Positions 35,278 to 43,897 of a DNA stretch of 64,000 bases are shown here, piece by piece. Below the pieces are notes generated by a model. That model searched no databases, had not been told where the DNA came from, and was given only the letters and a program-made list of their open reading frames with translations. Source of the stretch: Oscillospiraceae bacterium (lineage in GTDB: Bacteria; Bacillota; Clostridia; Saccharofermentanales; Saccharofermentanaceae). Numbering within the stretch: the first letter of the stretch is position 1; each line of letters starts with the position of its first letter. Made by a program: the position numbers and the translations under genes. The stretch is from contig SVIZ01000001.1 in NCBI GenBank assembly GCA_015069205.1, positions 1-64,000 on the forward strand, in the 5' to 3' direction.

Positions 35278-35655
35278 TCATGTATCTTTCTGTTTCATTG
35301 ATAACAATGTATAACCGGCTCCGGATACGAGTTCTCTGCAATAAGAATCGTCCAATGCCTTTTTGCTCCTAAGAGTTACAGTCTTTTCACCGATATCAGC
35401 CAAAGCCCAGAGGCCGTCTTGGGAATTGAACGCATTCTCAACGCGTCTTGCACAGTTCGAGCAATGCATTCCGTCAACACGAAGTTCATAGAGATACTGA
35501 TAATTCTTTTTATTTGTATCGGATGCTCTTATCTTTTTCGGTGCTGCCTCATGCTCTCCGCAGCATGCAGAACCAAGTCTTACCCTGCGCACCGTACCGT
35601 AAACGGCACCGGCAATGATAAGAGCCAGAATAATATAGATAACTATCTTTCCCAT
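35278..35655 (-). CDS. FeoB-associated Cys-rich membrane anchor fused to an HMA domain (125 aa)
   Basis: Residues 1-25 form one membrane helix (MGKIVIYIILALIIAGAVYG), followed by SACCGEH, as in FeoB-associated Cys-rich membrane proteins, then a linker. Residues about 50-125 form a heavy-metal-associated (HMA) domain with GMHCSNCARRVE, the CxxC metal site. The joined form suggests a metal-handling partner of FeoB. The ATG at 35655 has AAGGA 5 nt upstream; a GTG at 35676 would add seven residues. First gene of the operon, behind two operators (35713-35752). Confidence 0.83.
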   Translation of the reverse strand: MGKIVIYIILALIIAGAVYGTVRRVRLGSACCGEHEAAPKKIRASDTNKKNYQYLYELRVDGMHCSNCARRVENAFNSQDGLWALADIGEKTVTLRSKKALDDSYCRELVSGAGYTLLSMKQKDT

Positions 35656-35712
35656 ATTTTCCTTTCTGCCGGCCACCCGAAAACCATGGCAAAAGAATAA
35701 TTTCGCGTATTA

Positions 35713-35759
35713 ATTAGCCGTAGCTAACCAATAATAGTTAGTTACGGCTAACTTGTCAA
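35713..35759 (-). promoter_or_regulatory. Promoter of the first feo operon with two GTTAGC boxes
   Basis: On the minus strand TTGACA (35754-35759), a 17-bp spacer and TATTAT (35731-35736). One box (GTTAGT-TACG-GCTAAC, 35737-35752) fills the spacer; the other (ATTAGC-CGTA-GCTAAC, 35713-35728) starts 2 bp downstream of the -10. Confidence 0.8.
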
Positions 35760-35783
35760 GCGTTTTTCTCTGCTTTCAGACAA

Positions 35784-37109
35784 TCAGTTATTTGAAAGTA
35801 TGATATTGTTCAGCACGCCTTCAAGATATTCCTGTCTGCCTGATACCGGGGCTTTGGGAGCCTTGAGTTCAGAAGCTTTTGCAGCAAGTTCTTCAAGTGT
35901 CGCACTGCCGTCTCTTACCTTCATGCCAAGCTCTGAATCAAAGGAGGAATAACGTTCCTTGATGTTGTCTTCAAGCCTTCCGTCTTCGATCATCTGAGCT
36001 GCCTTAAGCAGTCCGTATGCAAATGAATCCATGCCGAGGATAAATGCATGGAACATATCCTCATATTTGTTGCTCGGTCTTCTGTTCTTTGAATCGAAGT
36101 TGATGCCGACAGGAAGTCCGCCGTTCTTAAGGATCTCATACATTGCAAGTGTTGTATCGTAAACATTGCTCGGGAAACAGTCTGTATCCCAACCAAGCAT
36201 GATGTCACCCTGGTTTGCATCTATGGAACCTAACATATCGTTGATACGGCTGATCCTCAACTCGTGCTGGAATGTGTGTCCGGCAAGTGTTGCGTGGTTA
36301 GCTTCGATATTCATCTTAAAGTCCTTATCAAGGCCATACTGACGCAGGAATCCGATTGCGGTTGCTGCATCATAATCATACTGATGCTTCATCGGTTCCT
36401 TCGGCTTGGGTTCGATAAGGAATGTGCCGTTAAACCCGATGCTCCTTCCGTAGTCACGGGCCATCTTCATGAGATTTGCAATGTTCTCCTGCTCAAACTT
36501 CACCCGGGTATTGAGCAGTGTCTCATATCCTTCTCTGCCGCCCCAGAAAACATATCCGCGGCCACCAAGCTTAACAGTCAGTTCGATTGCTTTCTTAACC
36601 TGAGCAGCTGCAAAACAATATACCTCAAGCTCATTTGTGCTTCCTGCACCGTTCATGAATCTCGGATTTGAGAACATGTTCGCTGTACCCCAGAGACACT
36701 TAATGTCTGTACCCTTAGTCTTTTCCAGAATATAATCAGTGATCTCGTCCAGCCTTCTGTTTGTCTCATTGATGTCATCTGCTTCAGGAACCAGGTCAAC
36801 ATCGTGGAAACAGAAATACTTAATGCCGAGTTTCTTCATGAACTCGATGCCGGCATCTACCTTTGCTTTTGCATGTTCCATTGTTCCTTCAGTTTCAGAA
36901 CCGAATCTCTTGTCGATCGTTCCTCTGCCGAACATATCAACTCCGTTTGCACAAAGGTTGTGCCACCATGCCATTGCAAAAGGAAGCTGTTCGCTCATCT
37001 TTTTGCCCATTACGACTCTGTCGGGGTCATAATACTTAAATGCAAAAGGATTCTTGCTTTCAGGTCCTTCATACTTGATCTCAGGGATTCCTTTAAAGAT
37101 CTCTTCCAT
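35784..37109 (-). CDS. xylA: Xylose isomerase
   Basis: Isomerises D-xylose to D-xylulose (and glucose to fructose). 441 aa with MAWWHNLCANG, CFHDVDLVPE (catalytic His), WGGREGYETLLN (metal site), IEPKPKEPMKHQYD, IEANHATLAGHTF and WDTDCFP: the class II enzyme with divalent metals (Mg, Mn, Co). Alone, without xylulokinase or transporter. Its upstream region carries a GTTAGC box (37140-37155), an unusual control for a sugar isomerase. AGGAGG lies 5 to 8 nt before ATG. Confidence 0.97.
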   Translation of the reverse strand: MEEIFKGIPEIKYEGPESKNPFAFKYYDPDRVVMGKKMSEQLPFAMAWWHNLCANGVDMFGRGTIDKRFGSETEGTMEHAKAKVDAGIEFMKKLGIKYFCFHDVDLVPEADDINETNRRLDEITDYILEKTKGTDIKCLWGTANMFSNPRFMNGAGSTNELEVYCFAAAQVKKAIELTVKLGGRGYVFWGGREGYETLLNTRVKFEQENIANLMKMARDYGRSIGFNGTFLIEPKPKEPMKHQYDYDAATAIGFLRQYGLDKDFKMNIEANHATLAGHTFQHELRISRINDMLGSIDANQGDIMLGWDTDCFPSNVYDTTLAMYEILKNGGLPVGINFDSKNRRPSNKYEDMFHAFILGMDSFAYGLLKAAQMIEDGRLEDNIKERYSSFDSELGMKVRDGSATLEELAAKASELKAPKAPVSGRQEYLEGVLNNIILSNN

Positions 37110-37139
37110 TTTATATCCTCCTGAATAATAACTGATTTA

Positions 37140-37196
37140 GTTAGCGGTGGCTAACCGCTAACATCTTTATTCTATTGGATATGCGGCATTAGTCAA
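37140..37196 (-). promoter_or_regulatory. Promoter and GTTAGC box upstream of xylose isomerase
   Basis: Box GTTAGC-GGTG-GCTAAC (37140-37155) is perfect and continues into an additional half-site (CCGCTAAC to 37162). On the minus strand TTGACT (37191-37196), 16-bp spacer, TAGAAT (37169-37174); the box lies just downstream. Confidence 0.7.
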
Positions 37197-37220
37197 TACA
37201 AAGTTTATTTTCTTATTTCA

Positions 37221-38945
37221 TCAGGCTTCCTGAAGCGATACCATATGCGCATAAGTTCCGTTCTGTGCCATGAGCGTCTCATGATTGCCTCTTTCAGTAA
37301 TCTTTCCGTCTGAAATGACAAGGATCTGATCCGCATCTCTAATGGTCCTTAACCTGTGCGCAATGACAAGCAAGGTCTTGTCTTTGCACAACTCTGAGAT
37401 AGCTTCCTGGATCGCACGCTCATTATCAGCATCCACACTTGCGGTAGCCTCATCAAGGATTACGATAGGTGAATCTTTTAATATGCATCTTGCAATCGAG
37501 ATTCTCTGCTGTTCACCGCCTGAAAGCGATTCGCCGCCTTCACCGATAACCGTGTCAAATCCGTTTGGAAGCTGCATTATAAAATCATAGCATCTTGCTT
37601 TTTTCGCAGCCTCCTCAACTTCCTCACGGGTAGCATCAGGACGGCCTATTGCGATATTGTTGTATATGGTATCCTGGAACAGATATACACGCTGGAACAC
37701 CATACTAATCTGGTCCATAAGGCTGCCAAGTGAAACGTTTCTGATATCTTCTCCTCTTACAAGGATCTTTCCGCTCTTTACATCCCAGAATCTTGCAAGG
37801 AGCGAAGCAATCGTGGATTTTCCGCCGCCGGAAGGTCCAACAAGCGCTGTCATTTCACCCTGCTTGATCTTGAAAGAGATATTGGAAAGGACATCTTTTT
37901 CCGTATATGCAAAACCGACATTATCGTATTCGATCTCGTCGGCATAAGCAGATACGGAACCGAATTCTTTCTTACCTTCATCCTTGAGTTCTTCTGCTGC
38001 AAAAACTTCCTCGATACGATCAAGGCTTGCATCTGTAACTGTTAGTCTGGCCATTTGACCATAGTAGCTTTTAATTGCCAAAAATGCATCGAAAAGGAAC
38101 AGTGCCATTCCGGCCATATACTCGGCTGATATGGAACCTGAAACATACAGATAGCCACTTAAAGCAAGCGTTAAAGCAGTACCGATCCCGAATGTAAGAT
38201 ACAGTGCTCTTGACCATGGCGTATATGCTATCTCGAAATCAATGCTTTCCTTACAGCTCTTTGCAAACTCATCAGTAAGTCGCTTGGATTTATCTCCGAG
38301 CATGTTATAGGATTTGATGATGCCGATTCCTTCTGCAAAATCCAATACTTCTTCCGTAAGAGATTCGCTTGCTTCCTGCTTGATGACAGAATGCTTCATA
38401 GAGGTCTTGAGCATCAGATTTCCAACAATGACAAAGGCTCCGACCACAAGAAGTGATAAAAGGCCCATTCTGAAATCCATAACGAACATCATTACCACCA
38501 TGATGCTCTGAGAGATCAGGAAGGTTACAAGTTCAGATAAAACGCCCATGCAGTTTTCTTCTATGAAGACCATGTCTGTTGCAAGAACAGAACTGACCTT
38601 TCCTATGTTTCCTTCAGTAAAATAACCCATCGGAAGTTTTCTAAGATGATCACCAAGCTTAAGTCTCATGTCAGCAAAGACCATATAGCCTGTAGCCGAC
38701 TGCAAAACATTTGATATGTGTTCAAATACAGCCTCAAGTATTACGCTTGTCAATACTGCAATGCCAAGATAGATACACTTTGTTTTATCCATCTCTCCGC
38801 GCATAAAGTAACTGATACTAAGAAAGCACAATACCAGAGGAGCTTTCATCATTAAACCTTTGAGGAAAGCAGTAATATAAGACGCTCTGATCCTCGTTTT
38901 GTACTTTCCCGTCATATTGATTATTCTGTGTAATATCTTCAACAT
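37221..38945 (-). CDS. ABC transporter, membrane + ATPase half, second partner (574 aa)
   Basis: An exporter-fold ABC half-transporter: six helices in residues 15-310, then an ABC domain with Walker A GPSGGGKST, Q-loop QISMVFQ, signature LSGGEQQR, Walker B IVILDEATASVD, and H-loop IAHRLRT. It is complete. Its partner gene (38952) ends 6 bp upstream. The pair resembles IrtAB/YbtPQ proteins, which use this fold to import ferric siderophores or chelates; iron-box control (40706) agrees with that. Export of a metal or drug remains possible. Confidence 0.85.
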   Translation of the reverse strand: MLKILHRIINMTGKYKTRIRASYITAFLKGLMMKAPLVLCFLSISYFMRGEMDKTKCIYLGIAVLTSVILEAVFEHISNVLQSATGYMVFADMRLKLGDHLRKLPMGYFTEGNIGKVSSVLATDMVFIEENCMGVLSELVTFLISQSIMVVMMFVMDFRMGLLSLLVVGAFVIVGNLMLKTSMKHSVIKQEASESLTEEVLDFAEGIGIIKSYNMLGDKSKRLTDEFAKSCKESIDFEIAYTPWSRALYLTFGIGTALTLALSGYLYVSGSISAEYMAGMALFLFDAFLAIKSYYGQMARLTVTDASLDRIEEVFAAEELKDEGKKEFGSVSAYADEIEYDNVGFAYTEKDVLSNISFKIKQGEMTALVGPSGGGKSTIASLLARFWDVKSGKILVRGEDIRNVSLGSLMDQISMVFQRVYLFQDTIYNNIAIGRPDATREEVEEAAKKARCYDFIMQLPNGFDTVIGEGGESLSGGEQQRISIARCILKDSPIVILDEATASVDADNERAIQEAISELCKDKTLLVIAHRLRTIRDADQILVISDGKITERGNHETLMAQNGTYAHMVSLQEA

Positions 38946-38951
38946 AATAGA

Positions 38952-40685
38952 TCACGCTCCCTTTATCTTCCATGTGCTTGCGCTGACAGACGCATCCCAG
39001 AGTTTTCTGTACTCCGAACAGTTCTGAAGCAGTCCTTCATGTGTATCTGAAGCAATGCACAAACCATCCTTCATTACACAAATATTGTCAGCATTCTTTA
39101 TGGTGGACAGACGATGAGCTATTACAAGAACCGTCTTATTTTTTACGATCTCATCGAGAGCGGCATTCATCTTCTCCTCATTCTCAGGATCCATAAATGC
39201 TGTAGCCTCGTCGAGGACTATTATTGGCGCATCTTTCAAAAGAGCTCTTGCAAGTGAGATCCTCTGACGTTCGCCTCCGGATAACTGCTTTCCTCCGTCA
39301 CCGGCCTGTGTCATGATGCCGTCAGGGAAACGGTTAAGGAATTCCTCACACTGAGCTCTTCTTGCAGCTTCCAAGACCTCTTCTTTTGTAGCATCCGGCC
39401 TGCCGATAAGAATATTTTCGTAAAGCGTCGTATTAAAAAGGAACTGTTCCTGTGAAACAAACGCAACCTTGTTATTCAGAGCCTCAAGTTTCATGTCAGT
39501 AATATCCTGACCACCGATCGATATAGATCCGGAATTAATGTCATAGTAATGAACCAAAAGCTTGGCAAGTGTGGATTTGCCGCTTCCTGATTCGCCAACA
39601 AGAGCCGTCGTCGTTCCCTGCTTAAGAGAAAGATCAACACCTTTAATTACTTCTGTCTCGTCATATCCGAAATGGACATCTTTGAACTCAATGTCGTAAT
39701 TGCTACCTGTAAAATCAGATGTACCTTCCTTAAGAGCAGGCTTATCCATCATCTTCTCGAGCTCGGCGATCTTATAGTCAAGCTGGGGGAATTTACCCGC
39801 AAAATTCAGTGCTTTAAGGAAAGAAGGACCTACCGCAAACGACATACACATAACAAGAATTAACTTATCTAAGGTAATGAAGCCGTCCAAAACCATGCTT
39901 GAACCAAACGGAAGCATGAGGAGGACAAGGCAAGGCAGTACACTCGTATATATAGCCATCCAGGGCCAGCACACCTTATACCATGCGATCGTAAAATCAC
40001 GGTAACTTCTTACGACATCTCCGAATCTTTTATATGAGTCACCGTCTTTGTTAAAGACTTTAACGACTTCCATTCCGTTTACATATTCGATGATCGTATT
40101 GTTCATCCTGGCTGCTGATTCATAGTATGCATTCATTTTTGACATACCCTGATGCATCATCATGCCCATGGCGATCATTCCGACAACAAGAGGAACAAGA
40201 GATAAAAGACCAAGTCTCCAGTCATAAACAAACATTAGAATAATGATGATTACCGGAATTGCTATATTAGCAATTCCTTCCGGGATCGCATGTGCAAGCA
40301 AAAGCTCGATCTGGTCGATATCATCTGTAAAGACCTTCTTAATGCGTCCTGTTCCCATCTCTTTTATATTTCCCAGAGGCTGCTTTTCGAGCTTACCCTG
40401 CAAAGAGATACGCAGATTCTTCAATGTGTTATACGCACTCACATGTGAGAATGCCAGGCCTTGCACATATGTTACCGAGTATATGATCTCACATACGGCC
40501 ACTGCAGCTACCCTGATAAGCAGGAAAGTCATGTCGATGCTTTCGCCTCTGGTCAGAGGTGAAATGATCTGGTACAAAAAGAAATACGGAAGCACTGACG
40601 CAATGATACCTATCGTCATCATGATCACTGCCCATACGGTGTATTTCTTATACTCACCGATATACGGAGCCACTCGCTTAAACAT
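38952..40685 (-). CDS. ABC transporter, membrane + ATPase half, first partner (577 aa)
   Basis: Six helices in the first 310 residues (MFKRVAPYIGEYKKYTVWAVIMM... ) and an ABC domain with Walker A GESGSGKST, Q-loop VAFVSQEQ, signature LSGGERQR, Walker B IIVLDEATAFMDP, H-loop IAHRLST. The first membrane part carries IKEMGTGRIKKVFTDDIDQIE (coupling-helix region). First gene of a two-gene operon behind a perfect GTTAGC box. Paralogous to the broken copy at 46254-47719. Confidence 0.85.
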   Translation of the reverse strand: MFKRVAPYIGEYKKYTVWAVIMMTIGIIASVLPYFFLYQIISPLTRGESIDMTFLLIRVAAVAVCEIIYSVTYVQGLAFSHVSAYNTLKNLRISLQGKLEKQPLGNIKEMGTGRIKKVFTDDIDQIELLLAHAIPEGIANIAIPVIIIILMFVYDWRLGLLSLVPLVVGMIAMGMMMHQGMSKMNAYYESAARMNNTIIEYVNGMEVVKVFNKDGDSYKRFGDVVRSYRDFTIAWYKVCWPWMAIYTSVLPCLVLLMLPFGSSMVLDGFITLDKLILVMCMSFAVGPSFLKALNFAGKFPQLDYKIAELEKMMDKPALKEGTSDFTGSNYDIEFKDVHFGYDETEVIKGVDLSLKQGTTTALVGESGSGKSTLAKLLVHYYDINSGSISIGGQDITDMKLEALNNKVAFVSQEQFLFNTTLYENILIGRPDATKEEVLEAARRAQCEEFLNRFPDGIMTQAGDGGKQLSGGERQRISLARALLKDAPIIVLDEATAFMDPENEEKMNAALDEIVKNKTVLVIAHRLSTIKNADNICVMKDGLCIASDTHEGLLQNCSEYRKLWDASVSASTWKIKGA

Positions 40686-40705
40686 TTTATGTTTCCTTCC
40701 TTTTA

Positions 40706-40721
40706 GTTAGCGTATGCTAAC
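40706..40721 (-). promoter_or_regulatory. Perfect GTTAGC box upstream of the ABC pair
   Basis: GTTAGC-GTAT-GCTAAC, 20 bp before the ATG of the first ABC gene. The -10/-35 elements are not clear here. It lies between the ABC gene and the TetR gene terminator. Confidence 0.65.
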
Positions 40722-40737
40722 CCGTTGCGTATTATTA

Positions 40738-40757
40738 AAGCCGTGCAACGACGGCTT
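40738..40757 (-). terminator. Hairpin after the TetR gene
   Basis: AAGCCGT/ACGGCTT with a 6-nt loop, 12 bp past the TetR stop; followed on the minus strand by TAATAATAC, a weak tail. Separates tetR from the ABC pair. Confidence 0.5.
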
Positions 40758-40768
40758 GGTTTACTTAT

Positions 40769-41383
40769 TTATGTCAGGCCTATTGCTTCAGCCCAATTGA
40801 AATAACGGCAGATGACCTTGCAATGGCCCTCTATTCTCTTCCATGACATTTTATGGATAAAGGGTTCATAGATTGCAGTCCAGAAAGCTGTACACAGCAC
40901 ATGCATCTGCTCTTCCGATATTTCTGCTTTAGCAAGACCTCTTTTTTTCGCTTCGAGATAATACTGCATATATGCCTTGGTCATGCGGTGAGCAAAATCA
41001 TGTGTGTAATTCTCATAGGATGTGCCTGATGACTTTTCGAGCAGGATATAGATATCTTTACGGATATCCCATATCATCCTGAACATATCAAGAACATAAT
41101 CTTCATTCATGATCCATGTATTTCTGATCTGTTCATCGGACATGCCGGAAAAATCCAACTCGGTACGGAGTTCGATAAAACTGTCCATCTTATCGACAGC
41201 ATCCTTAACGACAGCCTGAAAGAGTTCTTCCTTTCCTTTATACCGCTTATAGACAGCTCCGGTAGTAACCCCTGCATTCTCACAGATGCGCTTAAGATCT
41301 GCTTTCAGGAACCCATTGGCCATAAACTCTTCACGGGCACTTTGGATCAATCTCGGATCGATGCTTGTATCACGTACGGACAT
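40769..41383 (-). CDS. TetR-family regulator (204 aa), copy 1
   Basis: N-terminal HTH: LIQSAREEFMANGFLKADLKRICENAGVTTGAVYKRYKGKEELF, standard TetR helices; C-terminal ligand domain with DMFRMIWDIRKDIYILL and YTHDFAHRMTKAYMQYY. It lies directly upstream of the ABC pair on the same strand, so a role in sensing their substrate is likely. It has its own box (41395-41410) and inverted repeats upstream that may be its operators. Confidence 0.9.
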   Translation of the reverse strand: MSVRDTSIDPRLIQSAREEFMANGFLKADLKRICENAGVTTGAVYKRYKGKEELFQAVVKDAVDKMDSFIELRTELDFSGMSDEQIRNTWIMNEDYVLDMFRMIWDIRKDIYILLEKSSGTSYENYTHDFAHRMTKAYMQYYLEAKKRGLAKAEISEEQMHVLCTAFWTAIYEPFIHKMSWKRIEGHCKVICRYFNWAEAIGLT

Positions 41384-41394
41384 TATCCACCTCG

Positions 41395-41462
41395 GTTAGC
41401 AATCGCTTACTGATAATCGAATTATCGGTAAAGGTTTTATCACAGGTGATAATTTATGTCAA
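41395..41462 (-). promoter_or_regulatory. TetR gene promoter region: GTTAGC box, two GATAA palindromes
   Basis: Box GTTAGC-AATC-GCTTAC (one mismatch) at 41395-41410. Two palindromes follow: GATAAT-CGA-ATTATC (41412-41426) and TTATCAC-AG-GTGATAA (41438-41453). TTGACA on the minus strand at 41457-41462. The palindromes are candidate TetR operators. Confidence 0.6.
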
Positions 41463-41493
41463 CAAGAAAAGCGTAAATAATAAAACAAATCTA

Positions 41494-42348
41494 TTAGACT
41501 GACCACTCTTCAAGTGTTTTCATTATCAGTTCAAGCGTATCTTCCCTGGCTTTTTGACATTCATCCGGAAACTTCTTTTCACGCGGAAGCATCTTATTGT
41601 TCACAGGAAAATAACCGAGATTATGGCTTCCGATCTCCGAATTGACGTGTCTGAAACTATGCGTGAATTGCTTTCTCTTTAGTCTTTCTACAAGCAACTC
41701 CGCGTCTCGCTTTGCCGGAACTGATTCATCATGTGTTGAAGTAAGAAACAGAATGTCTCCGTTGATTTTCTCTACGGGGATCTCATTTTCTTCAGTACCT
41801 TTCTTATCCCATTCATCAAAGAAGTACAGTAACTGAACCTTGTGTTCTTTCAGACATCTTTTAAGAAAATCAGAAAACAGTTTTCCCTTCTCCACATAAG
41901 GAAAATCCTGACCTTTAAATGAGACCATTGCCCTGCAGGGATCTTCTGAAGCTTTTCCTGTTCCCTGCATTATATGACCGAATGAAGATGCGGCAATGAC
42001 AAGGCTTATATCAGGCACCACACTTGCCGCAAGAAGAGCCATGCCTGCACCTTTTGAATTGCCATATATTCCAATACGGTTATAACCATGCTTTTTCATT
42101 TCATTGCAGGCATACTCAAACTGTTCAAGAGGAATCGCTCTTATGTCTTTCTTCTGTCCCTCTCCGCCATAGTATGACATGGCAAGTGTGGAATAACCTT
42201 TACCCGAAAAAAGCTTTGCATACTTTTCAGGAAGCTCAAGACCTTTTAATCCCTGTATTACGATAAGAAGCTTGTCATCATTGTTTTCAGTATCGTAGAG
42301 GACTCCTTCGAATCCGTCATTCAGATATTTGAAAGCCGTCTTCTTCAC
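41494..42348 (-). CDS. Alpha/beta hydrolase, BAAT/acyl-thioester hydrolase-like (284 aa)
   Basis: Nucleophile in IYGNSKGAGMALL (about residue 98), acid in LTSTHDESVPAKR, and His in IGSHNLGYFP. No signal peptide. The layout fits the C-terminal domain of acyl-CoA thioesterase/bile-acid-CoA:amino acid acyltransferase families. Last gene of the operon starting at 45897, 14 bp after a methyltransferase. A paralogue is at 48513-49424. Confidence 0.78.
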   Translation of the reverse strand: MKKTAFKYLNDGFEGVLYDTENNDDKLLIVIQGLKGLELPEKYAKLFSGKGYSTLAMSYYGGEGQKKDIRAIPLEQFEYACNEMKKHGYNRIGIYGNSKGAGMALLAASVVPDISLVIAASSFGHIMQGTGKASEDPCRAMVSFKGQDFPYVEKGKLFSDFLKRCLKEHKVQLLYFFDEWDKKGTEENEIPVEKINGDILFLTSTHDESVPAKRDAELLVERLKRKQFTHSFRHVNSEIGSHNLGYFPVNNKMLPREKKFPDECQKAREDTLELIMKTLEEWSV

Positions 42349-42362
42349 TTGAGTTTATCCTC

Positions 42363-42986
42363 TCATTTAACGGCAATAATCGTAATCCAGGGTTTGCCGT
42401 TAAAGTGATCTGAAGTAACAGAAGAAAAGCCGGCTGCCTTAAGCGCTGATTCGATCTGCTCTATCGTATAGCACTTCATACCGTCGATGATCTTCTCATA
42501 TTTAAGACTCGTTTCATCTGTGCCGTCAGATTCATTAACAATCATAAAAGCGCCGCCAGTTTTAAGAACTCTGCATACTTCGGAAAAACACTTTTCAAGA
42601 CCCGGCCAGAAATATATGGTCTCAAATGCAGTAGCAAGATCATAGGTATCAACAGGAAGACTCAGATTTGAAACATCCCCCTTCTTGACGCTTATTTTTC
42701 CTGCACTGATCATTTCTTTGTTGTATTCAGTTGCTTTTGCAACAGACACTTCGGAATAATCGATCGCGGTAACTTTAGCAGCAGGATATTTCTTTGCCAG
42801 TTCACCGGCATTTCTTCCTCCGCCGCAGCCGACTTCCAGTATCTTTGAAGGATTCATTTCGGGAAGATGAGACATACCCCAGTCTGCCATTTTGGCATGA
42901 CCACTGTTCATGCCGTTTACCATCATCTTTCCTAATGTTCCTTCAGGCTTTCTAGTCTGATTTACGAATTTCCTGTAAAGTCCCAT
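42363..42986 (-). CDS. Class I SAM-dependent methyltransferase (207 aa)
   Basis: Motif I ILEVGCGGGRNAGELA, TAIDYSEVSVAKATEY, KKGDVSNLSLPVDTYDLATAFETIYFW, and VLKTGGAFMIVNESDGT. UbiE/Methyltransf_11-like, cytoplasmic, substrate unknown. Tightly packed (14 bp each side) between two hydrolase genes. Confidence 0.85.
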   Translation of the reverse strand: MGLYRKFVNQTRKPEGTLGKMMVNGMNSGHAKMADWGMSHLPEMNPSKILEVGCGGGRNAGELAKKYPAAKVTAIDYSEVSVAKATEYNKEMISAGKISVKKGDVSNLSLPVDTYDLATAFETIYFWPGLEKCFSEVCRVLKTGGAFMIVNESDGTDETSLKYEKIIDGMKCYTIEQIESALKAAGFSSVTSDHFNGKPWITIIAVK

Positions 42987-43000
42987 TCTGTACGCTCCTT

Positions 43001-43897
43001 TTATTTTCTGATCCAGTTTTCCATTTCAATCAATGCTTCTCTTCCTTCAGGGAAATACTTGGCGAGTGCCCAGTCATGACACATCGGCTTCTCGACAGCT
43101 GTGAAAAACAAACTGTTCTTTTGCAGCTGCTTAATGTAATTTCTGACATGCGGATAAAACAGTTCATGAGTTCCGTAGAACAGGAGCATAGGCGGAAAGC
43201 CCGTGTAATCGATATATTCAGGACTTATGTCCGGACTATCCAATGGAACATTCCTGCACCAGTGCTTGGCGATAAGATCATTCATCGCAACTGTAAGGAT
43301 CGGATCTTTTGGTTCCATCTCTATTCTGACATCTCTGTTATGGCCGTTCTCCAGTCCGCACGCAGGTGAAATGACTATCAGGCTTTCCGGTTTATCCTTC
43401 AGCCTGTATGCAAGGCTCAATATAAGATTCGCACCGGCAGAATCGCCCATGAAAACAATATCTTCAGTTCTATAATCTTTAAGAAGTTCACAGTAATAGA
43501 ATCTCTCAAGCCATTCGAGAGCATATCTGACATTATGCTTTGGAGCCAGCGGATAATGTGCGATTATAATCTCCGCACCGGTTCTTGCCGCAAGCCTTTT
43601 GGCAGTGTCATAGTGAACTTTGGTAGCTCTTGCCATTCCGCCGCCACCCGGCAGAAACAGCACCGCTTTCTTCGAACTCAATCCGGATTCTTGTGTACGG
43701 ATCCTGTGTACAGTAAACCCCTCAAAAGATATCTCTTTTAAATCAAGACCGGAATGCATGCTCCTTGGGAGTTTGATCTCATCATTGCCTGATATCAGAT
43801 CAGACATATCTCCCTTAGGGCCTCCGCCCGGAAGCTTATTCAGTAGGAAACAGCCTTTTTCGACAACCTTATATACAAAACTCATACGCACCGCCAT
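43001..43897 (-). CDS. Alpha/beta hydrolase, hormone-sensitive-lipase/esterase type (298 aa)
   Basis: LPGGGGMA replaces the usual HGGG oxyanion motif, the nucleophile lies in FMGDSAGANLIL, and Asp/His of the triad are in FYGTHELFYPH and MCHDWALAK. The family accepts short-chain acyl esters. Start at 43897 (1-bp overlap with the previous stop, TGATG) or at 43885 after GGCGG; choice open. Part of the operon 45897 to 41494. Confidence 0.82.
   Translation of the reverse strand: MAVRMSFVYKVVEKGCFLLNKLPGGGPKGDMSDLISGNDEIKLPRSMHSGLDLKEISFEGFTVHRIRTQESGLSSKKAVLFLPGGGGMARATKVHYDTAKRLAARTGAEIIIAHYPLAPKHNVRYALEWLERFYYCELLKDYRTEDIVFMGDSAGANLILSLAYRLKDKPESLIVISPACGLENGHNRDVRIEMEPKDPILTVAMNDLIAKHWCRNVPLDSPDISPEYIDYTGFPPMLLFYGTHELFYPHVRNYIKQLQKNSLFFTAVEKPMCHDWALAKYFPEGREALIEMENWIRK

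Noticed and set aside
36264..36671. 135-aa plus-strand frame opposite xylA
   Set aside because: Antisense to a highly conserved enzyme, no ribosome site or known family.
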